Part shown: in pieces, positions 48,415-60,229 of the stretch | How positions within the stretch are numbered: the first letter of the stretch is position 1 | Layout: the number at the start of each line of letters is the position of its first letter | Assembly: GCF_000276665.1 (NCBI RefSeq) | Contig: NW_004955436.1 | Location: 18,236,258 to 18,300,257, forward strand | Direction of reading: 5' to 3' | Source: Chinchilla lanigera | Lineage: Eukaryota; Chordata; Mammalia; Rodentia; Chinchillidae | Length of the DNA: 64,000 bases | The notes under the pieces: model-generated | What the model saw: the letters and a program-made list of their open reading frames with translations, nothing else | Told to the model about the DNA's origin: nothing | Databases searched by the model: none | Translations under genes and position numbers: made by a program

Positions 48415-49080
48415 GTAAGTGTGGCTCATATTTATGAAAATTAAAACGGTCTAAAAATTGCACATGCATTCAAGCCCCTTATTTCCAAAGAAATATTTCT
48501 GCTAGAAATTATGTGTGGAGAGAAAAGACTACAAATTCTAAAGTAGTAATATCTGAAGCATATGAATATTCACTGAAGAATAGAACCTTTATAGCTGGCT
48601 GCTTGGCATGCTCAGAATTCTTTCTGAAGAAGTAACCAGAGAAATGTTGACACAAAACTGACTGGAGTGTTTAGCCAAGGCTTGCACTAGGAAAAAAAGT
48701 CAGCTTTTTAGGTCATATTTTCTTTCTTGGGAGAGAGGTCATGGAGAAAGAAGCAGAACAAGACTCCTTTTGTACAGGCAGAAGTGCTATAGTATTTTAA
48801 TCTCCTATGTTGTCACCCCTAAAATTTCCACAACCTTCCATTCACAAACACAAGTTCCACACAGACTCTTCTACTTAAGGTTTTCAGGGAATCTCACAAA
48901 CAACAAGCTTTCGGCTGTGCTGGTGAACCTCTAGCTGACTGTTTTTCAAGAAAATCCTGGTGGTGGAAATAATTGGTGTCTAGAGAATCTATCAGGGAAT
49001 GAAAATGAAGAGAGAAATCCTAAAGAGTCGTTAGCAGTCTTGCTTATATATAAAGCAGCATTATGGTTGTAGTCAGTTGT
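48415..49080. other. Unique sequence
   Basis: Nothing recognised. Confidence 0.4.
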
Positions 49081-49084
49081 GTTA

Positions 49085-49350
49085 GTTATGGACATTATAA
49101 TTTAGTAGTTAAGGGCAAAGGTGTGGATCATACTGCAGACATTGAATTCCTGCTGTACAACTACCAACCATGAGAACTGGGAGAAAGTTATATAGTTTCT
49201 CAGTGCACGTTCATTTCTGTAAGGTGAAAATAACAATAGTTCATAGATGTTTGTCAGGAATATGCAAATTGTCAACACAATGTATGCTTAGAAATACTGT
49301 CTGACAGGACTATGATAACAATTATTATTAATATTGCTATTATTGAAAAA
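49085..49350 (+). mobile_element. MIR SINE, nearly full length
   Basis: It follows MIR order: aatttagtagttaagggcaa, agacattgaattcctgctgt, gagaaagttatatagtttct, atttctgtaaggtgaaaata and the tail with aatgtatgcttagaaatact ending in an ATTATT-rich stretch. Its tail is also the left arm of the foldback at 49271-49443. Confidence 0.7.
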
Positions 49351-49443
49351 TCTATAGGAATGATTATTTTCCCCTTTCATTTGTAATGATAATTGTTATC
49401 ATAGTCCTGTCAGACAGTATTTCTAAGTATACATTGTGTTGTC
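49271..49443. repeat. Near-perfect inverted repeat (foldback), 61-base arms
   Basis: The left arm 49271-49331 and right arm 49383-49443 are reverse complements with about four differences in 61 positions. The core is cttagaaatactgtctgaca / tgtcagacagtatttctaag. The 51-base loop (49332-49382) is AT-rich. Two of the three internal differences leave G-U pairs in the plus-strand RNA. The left arm is MIR tail, and the right arm is an inverted copy of it. Confidence 0.95.
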
Positions 49444-50787
49444 TTTATAATATGAACCTTTTTGTGGGGGGACATTAATCACTTACAAGCCATAGAGCAA
49501 GGTTGACAACATACAAATTTAGTAGCAACATTACAGAACAGTAAATAATCAATAATTTTGCTTATATAAATGAAAGATTTTAAGAAGGAAGTTTGGGGGT
49601 GCTTTATTACATTATTTCTATACTTTAAAATTTATGTGAGGATTTGTCTTACAACAATCTCTCTACTAAAACCTCTAATAATAACTAAATATGATTTGGT
49701 TTTGCACATAGTAGGGATGGGTCATTCATACATACTCCTTTTTTTGGCTAATATGGTCACATAGTTAACTTCTAACATGTATGTATTCAGGATTATGAGT
49801 AAATAGAAATTATAAAGAAAACCTGAGAATTTCCTATCACCTGGTGATATGGATGCACATGTGTGTGCATACATATACATACCTATGTAACATATACCTT
49901 CCTTTTATCTCATTATTTAGTATTTATCACTATTTTTGAGTGCATTTTTAGAGTGCATAATCATTACATTTCTCATGAGTTGGTACATGTATATAACACT
50001 CTTATTAATTAATTTAAATCTTAAATTTGATACCTAATTACACAATCCATATAACATTTTAAAGAAAATAAAGCAGGAAAAAAACCATGAAAGGTCTTTT
50101 TACTTTATCTAATCAAAATTCTCCTGCCAATGAACATCACCTTTCACGTTTGGAATATGTCTTTCTAGGACAATTTCTGACATTTTTTCTAATCACAAAT
50201 GTTACTTTATAGTTTTCTTTGGACATTTATTTTTTGAACCACTATGTTTGTTTAATTTTTCACTCAGCACATACAGTCCTGTTTCACTCTTTGTATATAC
50301 TGCACAATATTTCATAAGAGTTATAATTTCTTGCCTTCCTATGTTGTTAACAGATTTATACTATATAAACAATATCTTAATATTCCAAGACAAAACTTCA
50401 ATGGCTTACAAGTTGAATCCTCACTAAGATAAATAACCATAGAAATATAAATTTGAACAGTCATGTTTCACATATATCAGACTGACAAAACTGGAACATT
50501 TTTACATTAAATATGACTGAAAATGTGGAGAAATGGATTGATACTAGTGATAGATAGAACTTGGGATTACTACAAAAAATATTATTGTGACCTGATAAAT
50601 TTGAAGGTATATATTGCTTATGATAGAGTTATTATTTTCCCAGAAACAGAGCAATTCTTGAATCCTTTAAAAGTTCTTCTATGTAGCTATTTGAGTAATT
50701 TTCAAACTGGTGGGTGTTTTGGACCTGTCATGGGCATTGATATTTGCCAATACACTACTTGTACGTAGTATTCAGGGCCATGGAAAT
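49444..50787. other. Mostly unique AT-rich sequence
   Basis: A diverged patch near 50100-50400 has words like an antisense L1M 3' UTR (cactcagcacatacagtcct), but is not firmly assignable. No gene seen. Confidence 0.35.
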
Positions 50788-51196
50788 TGTCTTAGTTACT
50801 AAGACAAAATACCTGACACCCATGAGTTAAACTTGAGAAGGTTTATTTTAAGCTCACATTTGTAGAGGTTTCAATTCATAGTTGGCTGGCTCAAAGGGCA
50901 GCATGGCACATGCAGATGACAGAATAGTGAGAGTTCAACGCACAAAAGACAGGAAGAAACAATTCTGTCTTCTTCTTTCCCTTTTTATTCCATCCAGGTT
51001 ATAAGCCTATTGATTGCTGCCACCCACACTCTTGGTGGGCCTTGCCTCTCTGTAAATCTATTCTTCATGCCCAGAACTATGCTAAGCCAACCAGTGGACT
51101 AATCCAGTGTCACACACTCATGATCCAGTCATCTGCAAACAATTCCGCCTATGTACACATGAGGCTTTTGGGAACATCTAGATATAAGCCATCACA
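50788..51196 (-). mobile_element. MaLR solo LTR, antisense
   Basis: The plus strand opens tgtcttagttactaagacaa and closes gatataagccatcaca. It has gaaggtttattttaagctca and tggctggctcaaagggcagc inside. No internal region is attached. The plus-strand frame 51042-51302 is spurious. Confidence 0.85.
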
Positions 51197-52020
51197 GAAG
51201 ATAAATACTCAAGAACACACAGGACAATCCTGTATACCAAAGAATTGTTTGTTTGCAAGTTCATTTTCATTCAGTTGTCCTCCTGGACGTTTATATAGGT
51301 AAAGTGTCCGTTAAATAATGTAAGACTGAATGAATTTTTATCTATATTAAAATAAAATACTATTTTTATGTGGTTTATATAAGCTGAACTTTCTTTAGCT
51401 TAGAAATTTATCATGCTGGTGTTTACCATTTTGACAATATCACTAGTGGCAAAACAACTCAAGGGATTTAAGTCACCATAACAACCATGCTGCATTAGTG
51501 TGTAATTGCAACAGATTTATAATACATATTTACCTTCCGGTGCTGATATATATTCACAACATAAAACAATGTTTAACCATAATATCATGTTACTTTCAGA
51601 ATGACTCCTATACGTAGGAGAAAGTACCCCCCACACTTCATGTCTTGAGGTAGGGTTATGCCTGAGTGTTTGTTTACACATTAAAATATGTATCATTTAT
51701 CTTCCTTTAATTTCTCTTTTACATAGCTTTTTTCCTTGTCCAGGTGTGTGCAGAGCTTTATTAAATTATGTATGGATATTTTTAGGAGAGAGTAAATGAC
51801 ATGTAATGAAATAGTTGTTATAAAAAGCAAGGTTTACATCTGACTGAGCAGAAAATCGGCCAGAGAGGGATCTTTACACGTGTTCAGCAAGAATCATGAT
51901 TACAAATATTTATTTCAATAAGGTTAAAATTTGGCAATATTATACAGTCTTTTAACAGAAAAATAGGTGATTTGTGATCTTTTAATACCAGCAATACTTG
52001 CAACTTTTAAAAGGAATGAC
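51197..52020. other. Unique sequence
   Basis: A 24-base segment at 51276-51299 has a good acceptor (cattttcattcag) and a fair donor (AG|gtaaag), but is too short to call. Nothing else seen. Confidence 0.35.
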
Positions 52021-52021
52021 T

Positions 52022-52087
52022 GGGCTGGCAGTGATAGAGCACTTAGCATGTACAAAGCCATCCCCAGTACCACAAAAAAAGAAGTGA
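52022..52087 (+). mobile_element. Diverged, shortened ID-like SINE
   Basis: gggctggcagtgatagagca, then cttagcatgtacaaagccat and ccccagtaccacaaaaaaa, keep the ID order with internal deletion and an A-tail. Confidence 0.6.
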
Positions 52088-52101
52088 CTTTCAACTACAA
52101 A

Positions 52102-52176
<75 letters not shown>

Positions 52177-52184
52177 ATCTCTTT
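52102..52184. repeat. (ATCT)n microsatellite
   Basis: About 20 ATCT tetramers, with two ATC interruptions. Confidence 0.95.
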
Positions 52185-52189
52185 CAAAT

Positions 52190-53923
52190 ATATAGGGTAG
52201 AGAATAACTTGGACATTGAAATTACAGTATGGATTATTTTATTGTATATGAAGTTTAAAACAGTTATACCTGTATGATACATTCTTTATTGGATTCCACA
52301 TATATGATTCATCATAAATACATGCAAAAAAGTTAAATGCTAAGTATTAGGATCATTTTCTCTTGAGAATGTAGAAAATCCTTTATATTAAGTGTATACA
52401 TCAGATATATTTCATTTCTTAAATATTGAGTATAGAAATGTAATAAAACTACTTTTAATTCATTTTGGTATTCCTGAATTATTTTACAACAATTTAAAAA
52501 GTAAAATATGTAAGATAATTAGTAATTTTATATTAACTATTGCTATTTATTTTTCCCTTTAAAGTAATGTAGTTTTAATGAGTTCATAAGAATTAAAATA
52601 TCTTGTAATTATTCCATGCCAAAGATGTTTTAAATACCTAACTAACTTGACCCATTTTTTATATTTCAGTAATTTTTTCAAACCATGTAACTTTATTGTT
52701 CATATTTGGACCATGTTTCTCCAGGCACAAATATGTTTCTGGTTTTTTTTATTTCTTTTCATTTTCCTATGGGAACAAAATACATTTCTCCCAAACCATT
52801 GATAGCATCTATATCACCGTATTTGTTAAATGATTTAACAAATGTGCTGAATTATTTTTAGGCATACTTCACAATAATTGTGATCCAAACTTTTTATTAT
52901 ATTTTCAGAATTAGGCAAACTATATCTTGGAATCTTGTTTTACTTGATTTTTTCCATGCCAAATTGTGTTGTTTTGTAAAGCTTTATGCTCTCAAATTAT
53001 CCTGGAACTTTTGTGTAGATGAGTACTTTTTTAAGAACCCTATTTACTGTTTTATTGATTTTTTTCCTATTAGAAGACCTTGGTCTCTTTTTAGTCTTTA
53101 CATAGTTTCTTTTTAATGTGATGAACCCCCCTCACTCATTTACTTTCTTTAATGCCTGTGTCTGGTACTCTATCAGGTGATATATTCTAAATTCATCATC
53201 TATAACACCTAGATTTTTTTTTTGTCGTATAGCTTTTTTCTTTATTTTTTGACTTTATTTTCTTGGTGATTGATTTAGCTTTTACTCTCAGCCATATTTA
53301 AAAGTCTGTGTTGGCAAATTTTCCCTAGATAATCCTGACTACTATGAAAAATGTCTCTGCAAATCAAGTACTATGAACTTTATGTGCAAAGAAGGGTTAG
53401 TGAGACAGAATTCTTCACTCAGAGCTTAAGGACATGGACCCCTGAATGTGTGGGAAAACCTGAAATGTCACAGAGCCCTCAAGAGACTTCATGAGCACTC
53501 AGGGGCACTGGTGGACAAAGTAATTAACTTGTGAATTAGCTATAGAATTAATGTGGAGTTTCTCAACACACACAGGTATAGGGACAGTCTTGCCTTTCTT
53601 CTGTTAACACTAGGTTTGCAATTGAAGTCAGAGAAACAATTCCAAAGAAATCAAGTTTAAAATCTGCTACTTGTATAATAATCATGTTTATAGAATTATA
53701 CATATATGATACATTATGAAAACATATGAAAACAGTAAACATTAAATACAGGTTCTTTCTGAGAATGTGGTTAAGATGAAAGGACTTGGAAAGATGTGTA
53801 CACTGTAAGGAGGTGTTAAAGTACTTTTGGAGTGATGGGTGCATTCTAAAAGAGGATTGTTGTGATGATTGCATTATTCTAGACATTTATTATGTCATAC
53901 ACTTTAGTAATACTTAAATGAAT
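52190..53923. other. Unique AT-rich sequence
   Basis: No repeat or exon is firmly recognised. The minus-strand frame at 53563-53886 has no domain signature. Confidence 0.4.
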
Positions 53924-54030
53924 CTTTTTTTTTCTTTTTGGTTTTTGGTTTTTTCCAGTACTGGGAATCAAACTCATGACCTTGTGTTTGCCAGGCAGGT
54001 GCTGTGCCACTGAGCTAAATCCCCAGCCCC
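53924..54030 (-). mobile_element. ID SINE, antisense
   Basis: T-rich leader, tttccagtactgggaatcaa, then gccactgagctaaatcccca and gcccc. The target duplication is not clear. Confidence 0.9.
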
Positions 54031-54127
54031 TCTGTTTTAAACAGTATGACATACCCAGAAGAGGTCCTTAGTAAACTGAGGATAGAGTAGTTAAAATATC
54101 CAAACTAAAATTAACATTAACTTAATT

Positions 54128-54345
54128 TCCTATGTCCAGAATAATTCGCACCAAGAGCTTCAAGAAGGAAAAGTTTATCATGGCTCACAGTTTTAGAGGG
54201 TTTAGTTCCTGGTACAAATTGTGTGGGAGAAGTAGGTGACAGAAGAAAGCTGCTCAATGCACTGGAAAGGAAGCTGAGAGAGAGGGAAGGTAGGAGCCAA
54301 AGACAAGAATACACCCTTCTAGGTCATAGCCCAACTGTACAACTT
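54128..54345 (-). mobile_element. MaLR LTR (3' part), antisense
   Basis: caagaaggaaaagtttatca and tggctcacagttttagaggg, then a GA-rich stretch and acacccttctaggtcatagc, are the 3' half of the LTR on the complement. The rest is replaced by the A/C-rich stretch that follows. Confidence 0.65.
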
Positions 54346-54535
54346 CCAACTAATAGCTACCGCGAACAAAAGACACAACGGCAAATGCACAGAACAAAAA
54401 AGCAACAACACAAAGAACAAAACAAAGGAACAAACAATAAGAACTCCCTCATCCCAATACAACACAATCCAGGAAATAAGCCAATCCAAAACCCCAACAC
54501 ACACCCCGGAGGCCCCCAAACGCTCGGGAAAATCT
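54346..54535. other. A/C-rich, T-poor stretch inside a MaLR
   Basis: About 190 bases are made almost only of A and C, with words such as acaaaagacacaacggcaaa and aaaaccccaacacacacccc. It sits where the rest of the LTR and the polypurine tract of a MaLR would be expected. No family recognised. Confidence 0.5.
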
Positions 54536-55110
54536 CATTAACTAATATGTATTTAGTCCATCTCTGACAGTTGCCAATGTCATAACAATTTCAGCACTGC
54601 TGAATAGTCCAGGTCCAAAGTCTCCTCTGATGTACTTAGAGCTGTGAAGCTCTGTAAAAATAAAAATGGAAGTTTGATGCTTCCAACATCAAACTTTGCA
54701 CAGGGTAAACATTCCCTTTTCAAAAGAGAGAAATAGGGTATAGAAAGGAATGCTAATATGTAGGATCAAAACCCAACAGGCCAAGCACTAAATTCAGTAT
54801 CTCCATGTTCAGCACAAGAGGCAAGTTGTAGGGCCAGGGATGTAGCTCAGTGTCACAGTTCCTGCCTGGAAAGTGTGAGGCCCTGAGTTCAATTATTAGT
54901 CCCCTCCCCACAAAAAAGAGATAAATTGTCTGAAGATCTGAGCTCCAAAGGGTTTGGGCAGCCCACACCCATGGCCTTGCTTGTTGGAATCCACATGTCC
55001 TCACTCTTGGGCTGGTTCTACAGAGGACCCATATTCTCGACATCTCCAAATTCCTAGGGTTTCCAATGTGCCTTTGGCTTCCTTCCCACTGCTTCAGGCA
55101 CTATAGTGAA
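54536..55110 (-). mobile_element. MaLR internal region, antisense, with nested ID
   Basis: It shares ttagtccatctctgacagtt, aatttcagcactgctgaata and aaagtctcctctga with the copy at 43.6 kb. It continues with cagggtaaacattccctttt, aaacccaacaggccaagcac and cttgttggaatccacatgtc. An ID SINE interrupts it at 54831. Confidence 0.8.
54831..54922 (+). mobile_element. ID SINE nested in MaLR internal region
   Basis: gggccagggatgtagctcag, then ttcctgcctggaaagtgtga and ggccctgagttcaattatta, then C/A-rich tail. More diverged than the ggatttagctca copies. Confidence 0.85.
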
Positions 55111-55705
55111 TTTTAAAACATACAGGCAAAAATAATTTTTAAAATAAAAAGACTTATTTAGTGTAGGTGTTGCAGTCATGATTCAGTTAGGTAATATTTT
55201 AGAAACAATTTCTTGAATTCCTTTGTGAAGTTATGGTGGAGTTTGTCTATATTTTTATGCTACAGAAAATGTCACTTGATTCAAACATGAAACTGCTCTG
55301 CAGCTCAGTGTCTCCATTCTGCTTCTTTGAAAATGTAACTCAAATTTTTAATTTTTTTAAAAACCTCATCTTACTGTTGGCTGTGGCACTCATTTAAAAT
55401 AATGGATCACTCAGCACTGTGGTTAACATTCACATAGATCATCTCCCTGCTAAAAAAGACTTGCCAGTTTTGGTATAAAACTGTGTATGTTGGTGTCATG
55501 GAAAATTTTTTTTCGTGAAGATTTGTAATAAATTAAAGCCCAAGAATTTTAAATTGGGATAATAAAAAGATTTGGAAAATTAATCTAGAAATATACTGAT
55601 TATATTTTCTCTGAGAGGAAACAGAAAGATGTACTTATGTCTTTCATCTTTTTCAATGCAAGTCAGCTTCATGCAATAATAGTTTATCAAAATTTCCAAT
55701 TAAAA
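55111..55705. other. Unique AT-rich sequence
   Basis: Nothing recognised. Confidence 0.4.
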
Positions 55706-55715
55706 TATAAAAATA

Positions 55716-55817
55716 GGGGCTGGGGATTTAGCTCAGCGGCAAAAGCGCCTGCCTGGCAAGCGCAAGGTCATGAGTTCAGTTCCCGGTACCGGAGAAACCC
55801 CCCCCCAAAAAAAAGTA
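55716..55817 (+). mobile_element. ID SINE, near-consensus
   Basis: ggggctggggatttagctca, gcgcctgcctggcaagcgca, catgagttcagttcccggta, then a short C-run and A-tail. The 10-bp repeat tataaaaata flanks it at 55706-55715 and 55818-55827. It retains its CpG sites, suggesting a young copy. Confidence 0.95.
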
Positions 55818-55829
55818 TATAAAAATAAT

Positions 55830-58125
55830 TCACATAATAGTTAAAATGTATATTATCTAAAGGAATAAATATATTACAGTTAATATTAAAATGTAGGAGG
55901 TATAAACGAATATTTAAATATAGAAAGATGATGATATGTAGATGAAAATAATGATGAACAGAATTAAAAATATGAAATTTTTGCCTGAAAGTTTTGCTTT
56001 ATTATTGAAAATACTAATTTTATTGCTGCTGTGATGTATGTGAATAATGATATTCCAAGAATCACAGATTTTTTTTTTTTAATGATTGGGCTATTCTTTC
56101 TTTATGATGATTTCCCCTGTGCCTGTTGGTATTCATATTTTCATATAGTCCTCTCCCATGTTACCTCTGGACTTGGCCAATGGGGCCTTACTTTGGATGA
56201 TGCAATAGAAGCATACAGGCCTTGTGGTTGAAAATGAGCTTTTGAAATTCTCATATATAAGTACCGAAAAGAAACACATGAAGTGAAGTGGATACTTTTG
56301 TAAAAAAAACAGAGAGAAAGAAAGAGAGATAGAGACAAAGACAAAGACCAAAACAGAAATGGGGGAAAAATGGGGGGAGTGAGGAAGGAAGGGCGAGATA
56401 AGGAGAAAGAAAGAAAAAGAGAGTAAGAGCAACAGAGAGATCTTCCAGTTGAAAGACTGTTATGGTCAAGTGTTTTTTTTGTTTGGTTTATTTTTTGTTG
56501 TGAGTATATAGTGTAGTCTCTGTGTGAACAAATGCACATATTAATCAACAGAAAACATTTATAGTTTATAACTGGATTTTCCTTTTTTATTTATAAAAAA
56601 AGAGGAAATTATTGCCCCTTTCTCAGGAAAAAAGAATACAACTAACTGAAAAATGAACCTGTACTTTACAGCTTGTAGAACCTCCCTAATTTTTTCCTTC
56701 CTCTTAACAAGTTGACATCAAAGATAACGAAGAATACAAAAGTCTCTGGGAAGAAGCTGGGGAGCTTGAATAACAACCAACAATTTTGCCAATTTCATTG
56801 CTCAAAAGAAAATTCAAAGTTTCAGAGTCTAGGGGAGTAGTTGGGACACACAAGTGCATGCTATTCATGAAATGTTTTTAAGCTGATGAGAATGAAGAGA
56901 AGTATCCATTCAACGAAGCACATACTGACAAGTGTATGCTGAACAGTGCAAGCACGGAACCACACTGGGAACAAAGTGAGAGTGCACAACTCTAGATTGG
57001 ACTAGTTTGTACTCTGCTTTCCTTTATGCTGTCCTGTCATCTAAGATCAACATTTATAAAGCTACTCCTACACAGAGTCAGCAAACCAGGGAAGAAGGAA
57101 GACTGGAGTTGCACACAAAGCGCCAACTCACACAGAGGCAAAAGAGCTAGAGTGAGAACTGCATGGCTCAGGGACTCTCCCGCTCTAGCCCACTGAGTCT
57201 GTGACAGATTTAGTCATCATAGTTGAGAATGGCATACTGAGTGCTGTGCCAGGCGGGTGCTCACTATCTAGGCTTTGTCACACAGCTCTGAGCTAACAGG
57301 GATTAGAGATGATCCTCATTGTTTGATCACCATCCAACTGTACCCCTGACCTGCACGGGCAGGCTTGGGCTGGCAGAGAAATGAGTAAGTGATCTAGAAT
57401 ATTTCACTAATCCATCTGTGCTGAAGGGCCTCAGAGATAATCTTCTTTCAGTCCTTTCTCTGTCTCTCTGCTTTACATATGTTTCAGGGGAACCAGTGAA
57501 AAGGAAGAGTGGATCTGAGAAATTCCTCAGAACATCAAGAATCCAAAAGTGAAAGGGGCCATAAGAGATAAGTAATTTTGAGAGTGAATATGTTTTCCAG
57601 CTAAAGCAGGTCATGATAGAGATGAAAAAGTAGCATAGCACTATTCCTTCCCCTTGGTGTTTCCTTGATGCTCTCTGGAAAAATAATGCCTATAATTCTC
57701 AAAATGGGATGCTTAGGACATGCAGAAAGGATTCATTAAAAAATGTTAATATGGGTCAAAAGGGAGACTTGGGAGAATGATACAATAATTTATTATTTCG
57801 TGGAGCTAATTTCTAATTAGAATTTGAGCCTTAAAAGATAATGTTTTCTCTTTAAACTCATTGTGCATTTCCTATTAGTACCAATTTTATGTTTTTCAGT
57901 TTTGAACTTGAAGTAATTTTTTAAAAACAGGCTCAGTGTTCTTATCCATCTCCAAATTCTTTAAAGTGTTTTTCCAGGATCTGATAAGCACAGCCAGGAC
58001 ATGTTTTCTTATCAGGTGATGAAGGTTATAAAGCTAGACGAATAATAAAGCAATAGGTGCTAAAGTTGTCATAGAATTACACTTTAAAGCATAAATTTCA
58101 GTGGGTTTTCTTTTTATTTGTTCCA
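55830..58125. other. Mostly unique sequence
   Basis: A purine-rich tract lies at 56306-56440. The block 56700-57700 is richer in GC but shows no recognised exon or repeat. Overlapping minus-strand frames at 56133-56548 come from the purine tract. Confidence 0.4.
56306..56440. repeat. Purine-rich (GA/AAAG/GGGA) tract
   Basis: About 135 bases are almost all A and G on the plus strand, with few interruptions. The minus-strand serine/leucine-rich frames across it are composition artefacts. Confidence 0.85.
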
Positions 58126-58126
58126 G

Positions 58127-58196
58127 GCTGGCTCATACCCGGGGTCTTATCGATATTAAGCACTTCCTATGCCATGTAACATCACCTCCGGCCCCA
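58127..58196 (-). mobile_element. Diverged ID-like SINE, antisense
   Basis: On the minus strand it reads ggggccggaggtgatgttac, then atggcataggaagtgcttaa and ccccgggtatgagcc, keeping the ID layout. Confidence 0.45.
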
Positions 58197-58199
58197 ATA

Positions 58200-60229
58200 T
58201 TTCTGTGTTTTTTATGCAGTATTGAAGGTGATGTGATTCTTAGCCAGAATCTAGTTCAGTGGTGTCAAACCTTTTAGAGCTTTCAATAGTACAGACAACC
58301 AGCTGTGGCACCACTGAGCTAGATATTTCCTTTTGTGAATGAGAGCACCTTGGATATCAAAAAATCACCTAAAGTATTTTCAGTTTTGTTCATGTTTTAG
58401 CTAACCAACTGAATTCTTTGATCCCTTCAATTCACCCCTCCCCCCTCATTTGTTCCAACTAATTTTCAGGAACAGCTTTTTGTTTCATTTTAAAAATATT
58501 TCATCTATATAATTTCCTTATTATATTTTAATTTAACCTAAATAGTTCTGTTGGTGATGTATCATTATCATATCAAGTTAACTTCCCTATAAATGATGTG
58601 ACTTCTTTAAACTCCTCTAATTCCTTTATTACCTGGTGGTGACATATTTTTTGCCTGTTTATTTTAAAAACATCAGGGAATTGAATTAATGTATAAACAT
58701 GTAGAGCAGTTGTTGCAAACCAGACCCCTAATTCTAGACAGTAGATGAGGCTTGATTTGTCAGGTCAGGAAAACTGTCTTTAAAGTCAACTATCCAACAG
58801 ACACAGTCCAATTCTCCAGACTTTTTCACTTCTTAAGACTTCACACTTGCCCTGTTTAGCCTTATTTTACCTTTCTAGTTGCTGTAAGAATATACACTTT
58901 TACCATTTATTAGAGTAACAGTGTCATTCTTGATCTATAAGGAAGAACAGTGTACCAGAAGTAGATCAAACTGTCCGAAATCCTGAGGTGCTCTGTATTA
59001 TTTGGGTGACTTTCAAAAATAAAATTATTTTCCAAAAGTACTTTTCCCATTCCAAGTAGGAATGATATTGCCAGAACTTTCTAAGGCTGTCTTATAATAC
59101 TTTCTAAGATGCTAGAAAATTTCCAAGCCTGCACTCTCTCTTACAACAGACATTCAACTCCTTTGAGCACATAAAACATTTGAAACGTGTCTAATATGTC
59201 CACAGAACTAAATTTTCTTTAATCATAATTAGTATAAATATTAATTTAAATTTTAATACCTGCATTTGTCTAGTAGCAATCTTGTTGGACAGGCTAGCTC
59301 TAGCCCATCTGTAAGGACCTTAATAGTGAAGATATAAAGTAGACAATAAATACAGATTTTGTTATATTTCTAATACAAGAGAATATCAACTTATTTGATG
59401 TGTAATCATTGTAGTTGAAATTAATAGCAAAGCTACAAAGAAGTCTCTGTTATTATAAAGTCCCAACCAAGTTACAGTGCCACGTTAGCCACCTAAGGCA
59501 AAAACAAAATTGGAAGAGCAAAAGAGGATGCACAAGTTAGGGGAGGAAAGAGTAGTCCTAAATAAATAAGTAAATATTACTGTCCTTGCTAACTTTGAGA
59601 GGATTCACTTCTTTCCAAAAAAACCTCAGCACTTTTCCCCTGAAAAGTAGGCATTCTGTGATAGTCCATTCATTGCTGCCGCAGAATCATGACTGGCCTG
59701 GATCCTTTGTCACCCTGCAAATGTGCCCTTGGAAAGCAAAGCTAACAACTTTCTGTGGTCATGTGTGTTCCTCTGGCATCAAGGCTTAATTCTGATGATG
59801 GTATTAAGGAAAATTTCACCCAAATCTAAATTAACTTGCACCTCTGTTCATAAAAATACTTTTGATTCTGAGAACTCTGGAATTAGTATGAAGCAAGTCC
59901 TGGAAATTTGTTACATGTTTCACAAGATGCAGAACTGGCAAGCTCTACCACTCTGCACATCTCCCCAGTTTGACCTAATGCTCCTTCCACATCTCTCCAG
60001 GTTTGAAGCTGGATCTGTTTGCTCTTCTTTTTCTAAACATTTAATTAATTTTTCGAATCTGTTCCTCTTTTATCAACGTATAGGCACTGGTCTTTTCTTG
60101 GGTGAAAATATCCCACTAAAAGATGATGATCTTTAAAGGAATTTTGAAGAGTTGCCTGTAAACCTTCGTACATTCATTGATATTAGCATACATGGGCATA
60201 TGATACAAATCACAAGTTCTATATATGTT
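58200..60229. other. Mostly unique AT-rich sequence
   Basis: Two overlapping plus-strand frames (59586-59789, 59723-60136; up to 137 codons) lie in a slightly GC-richer block. They show no domain I recognise. Confidence 0.4.

Noticed and set aside
51276..51299. 24-base microexon-like segment
   Set aside because: It could extend the candidate exon chain, but a 24-base match is not informative without RNA evidence.
54223..54567. 114-codon plus-strand frame rich in K, Q and N
   Set aside because: It runs through a MaLR LTR and an A/C-rich low-complexity stretch.
57240..57300. gccaggcgggtgctcactat, resembling the antisense ID word gccaggcaggcgctt
   Set aside because: The rest of the ID body and the tail are absent, so this is probably chance.
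58300..58330. gtggcaccactgagctagat, resembling the antisense ID end
   Set aside because: Only about 20 bases match, with no tail or flanking repeat.
59586..60136. Two overlapping plus-strand frames up to 137 codons
   Set aside because: They overlap in different frames, and neither shows a domain or exon boundary.
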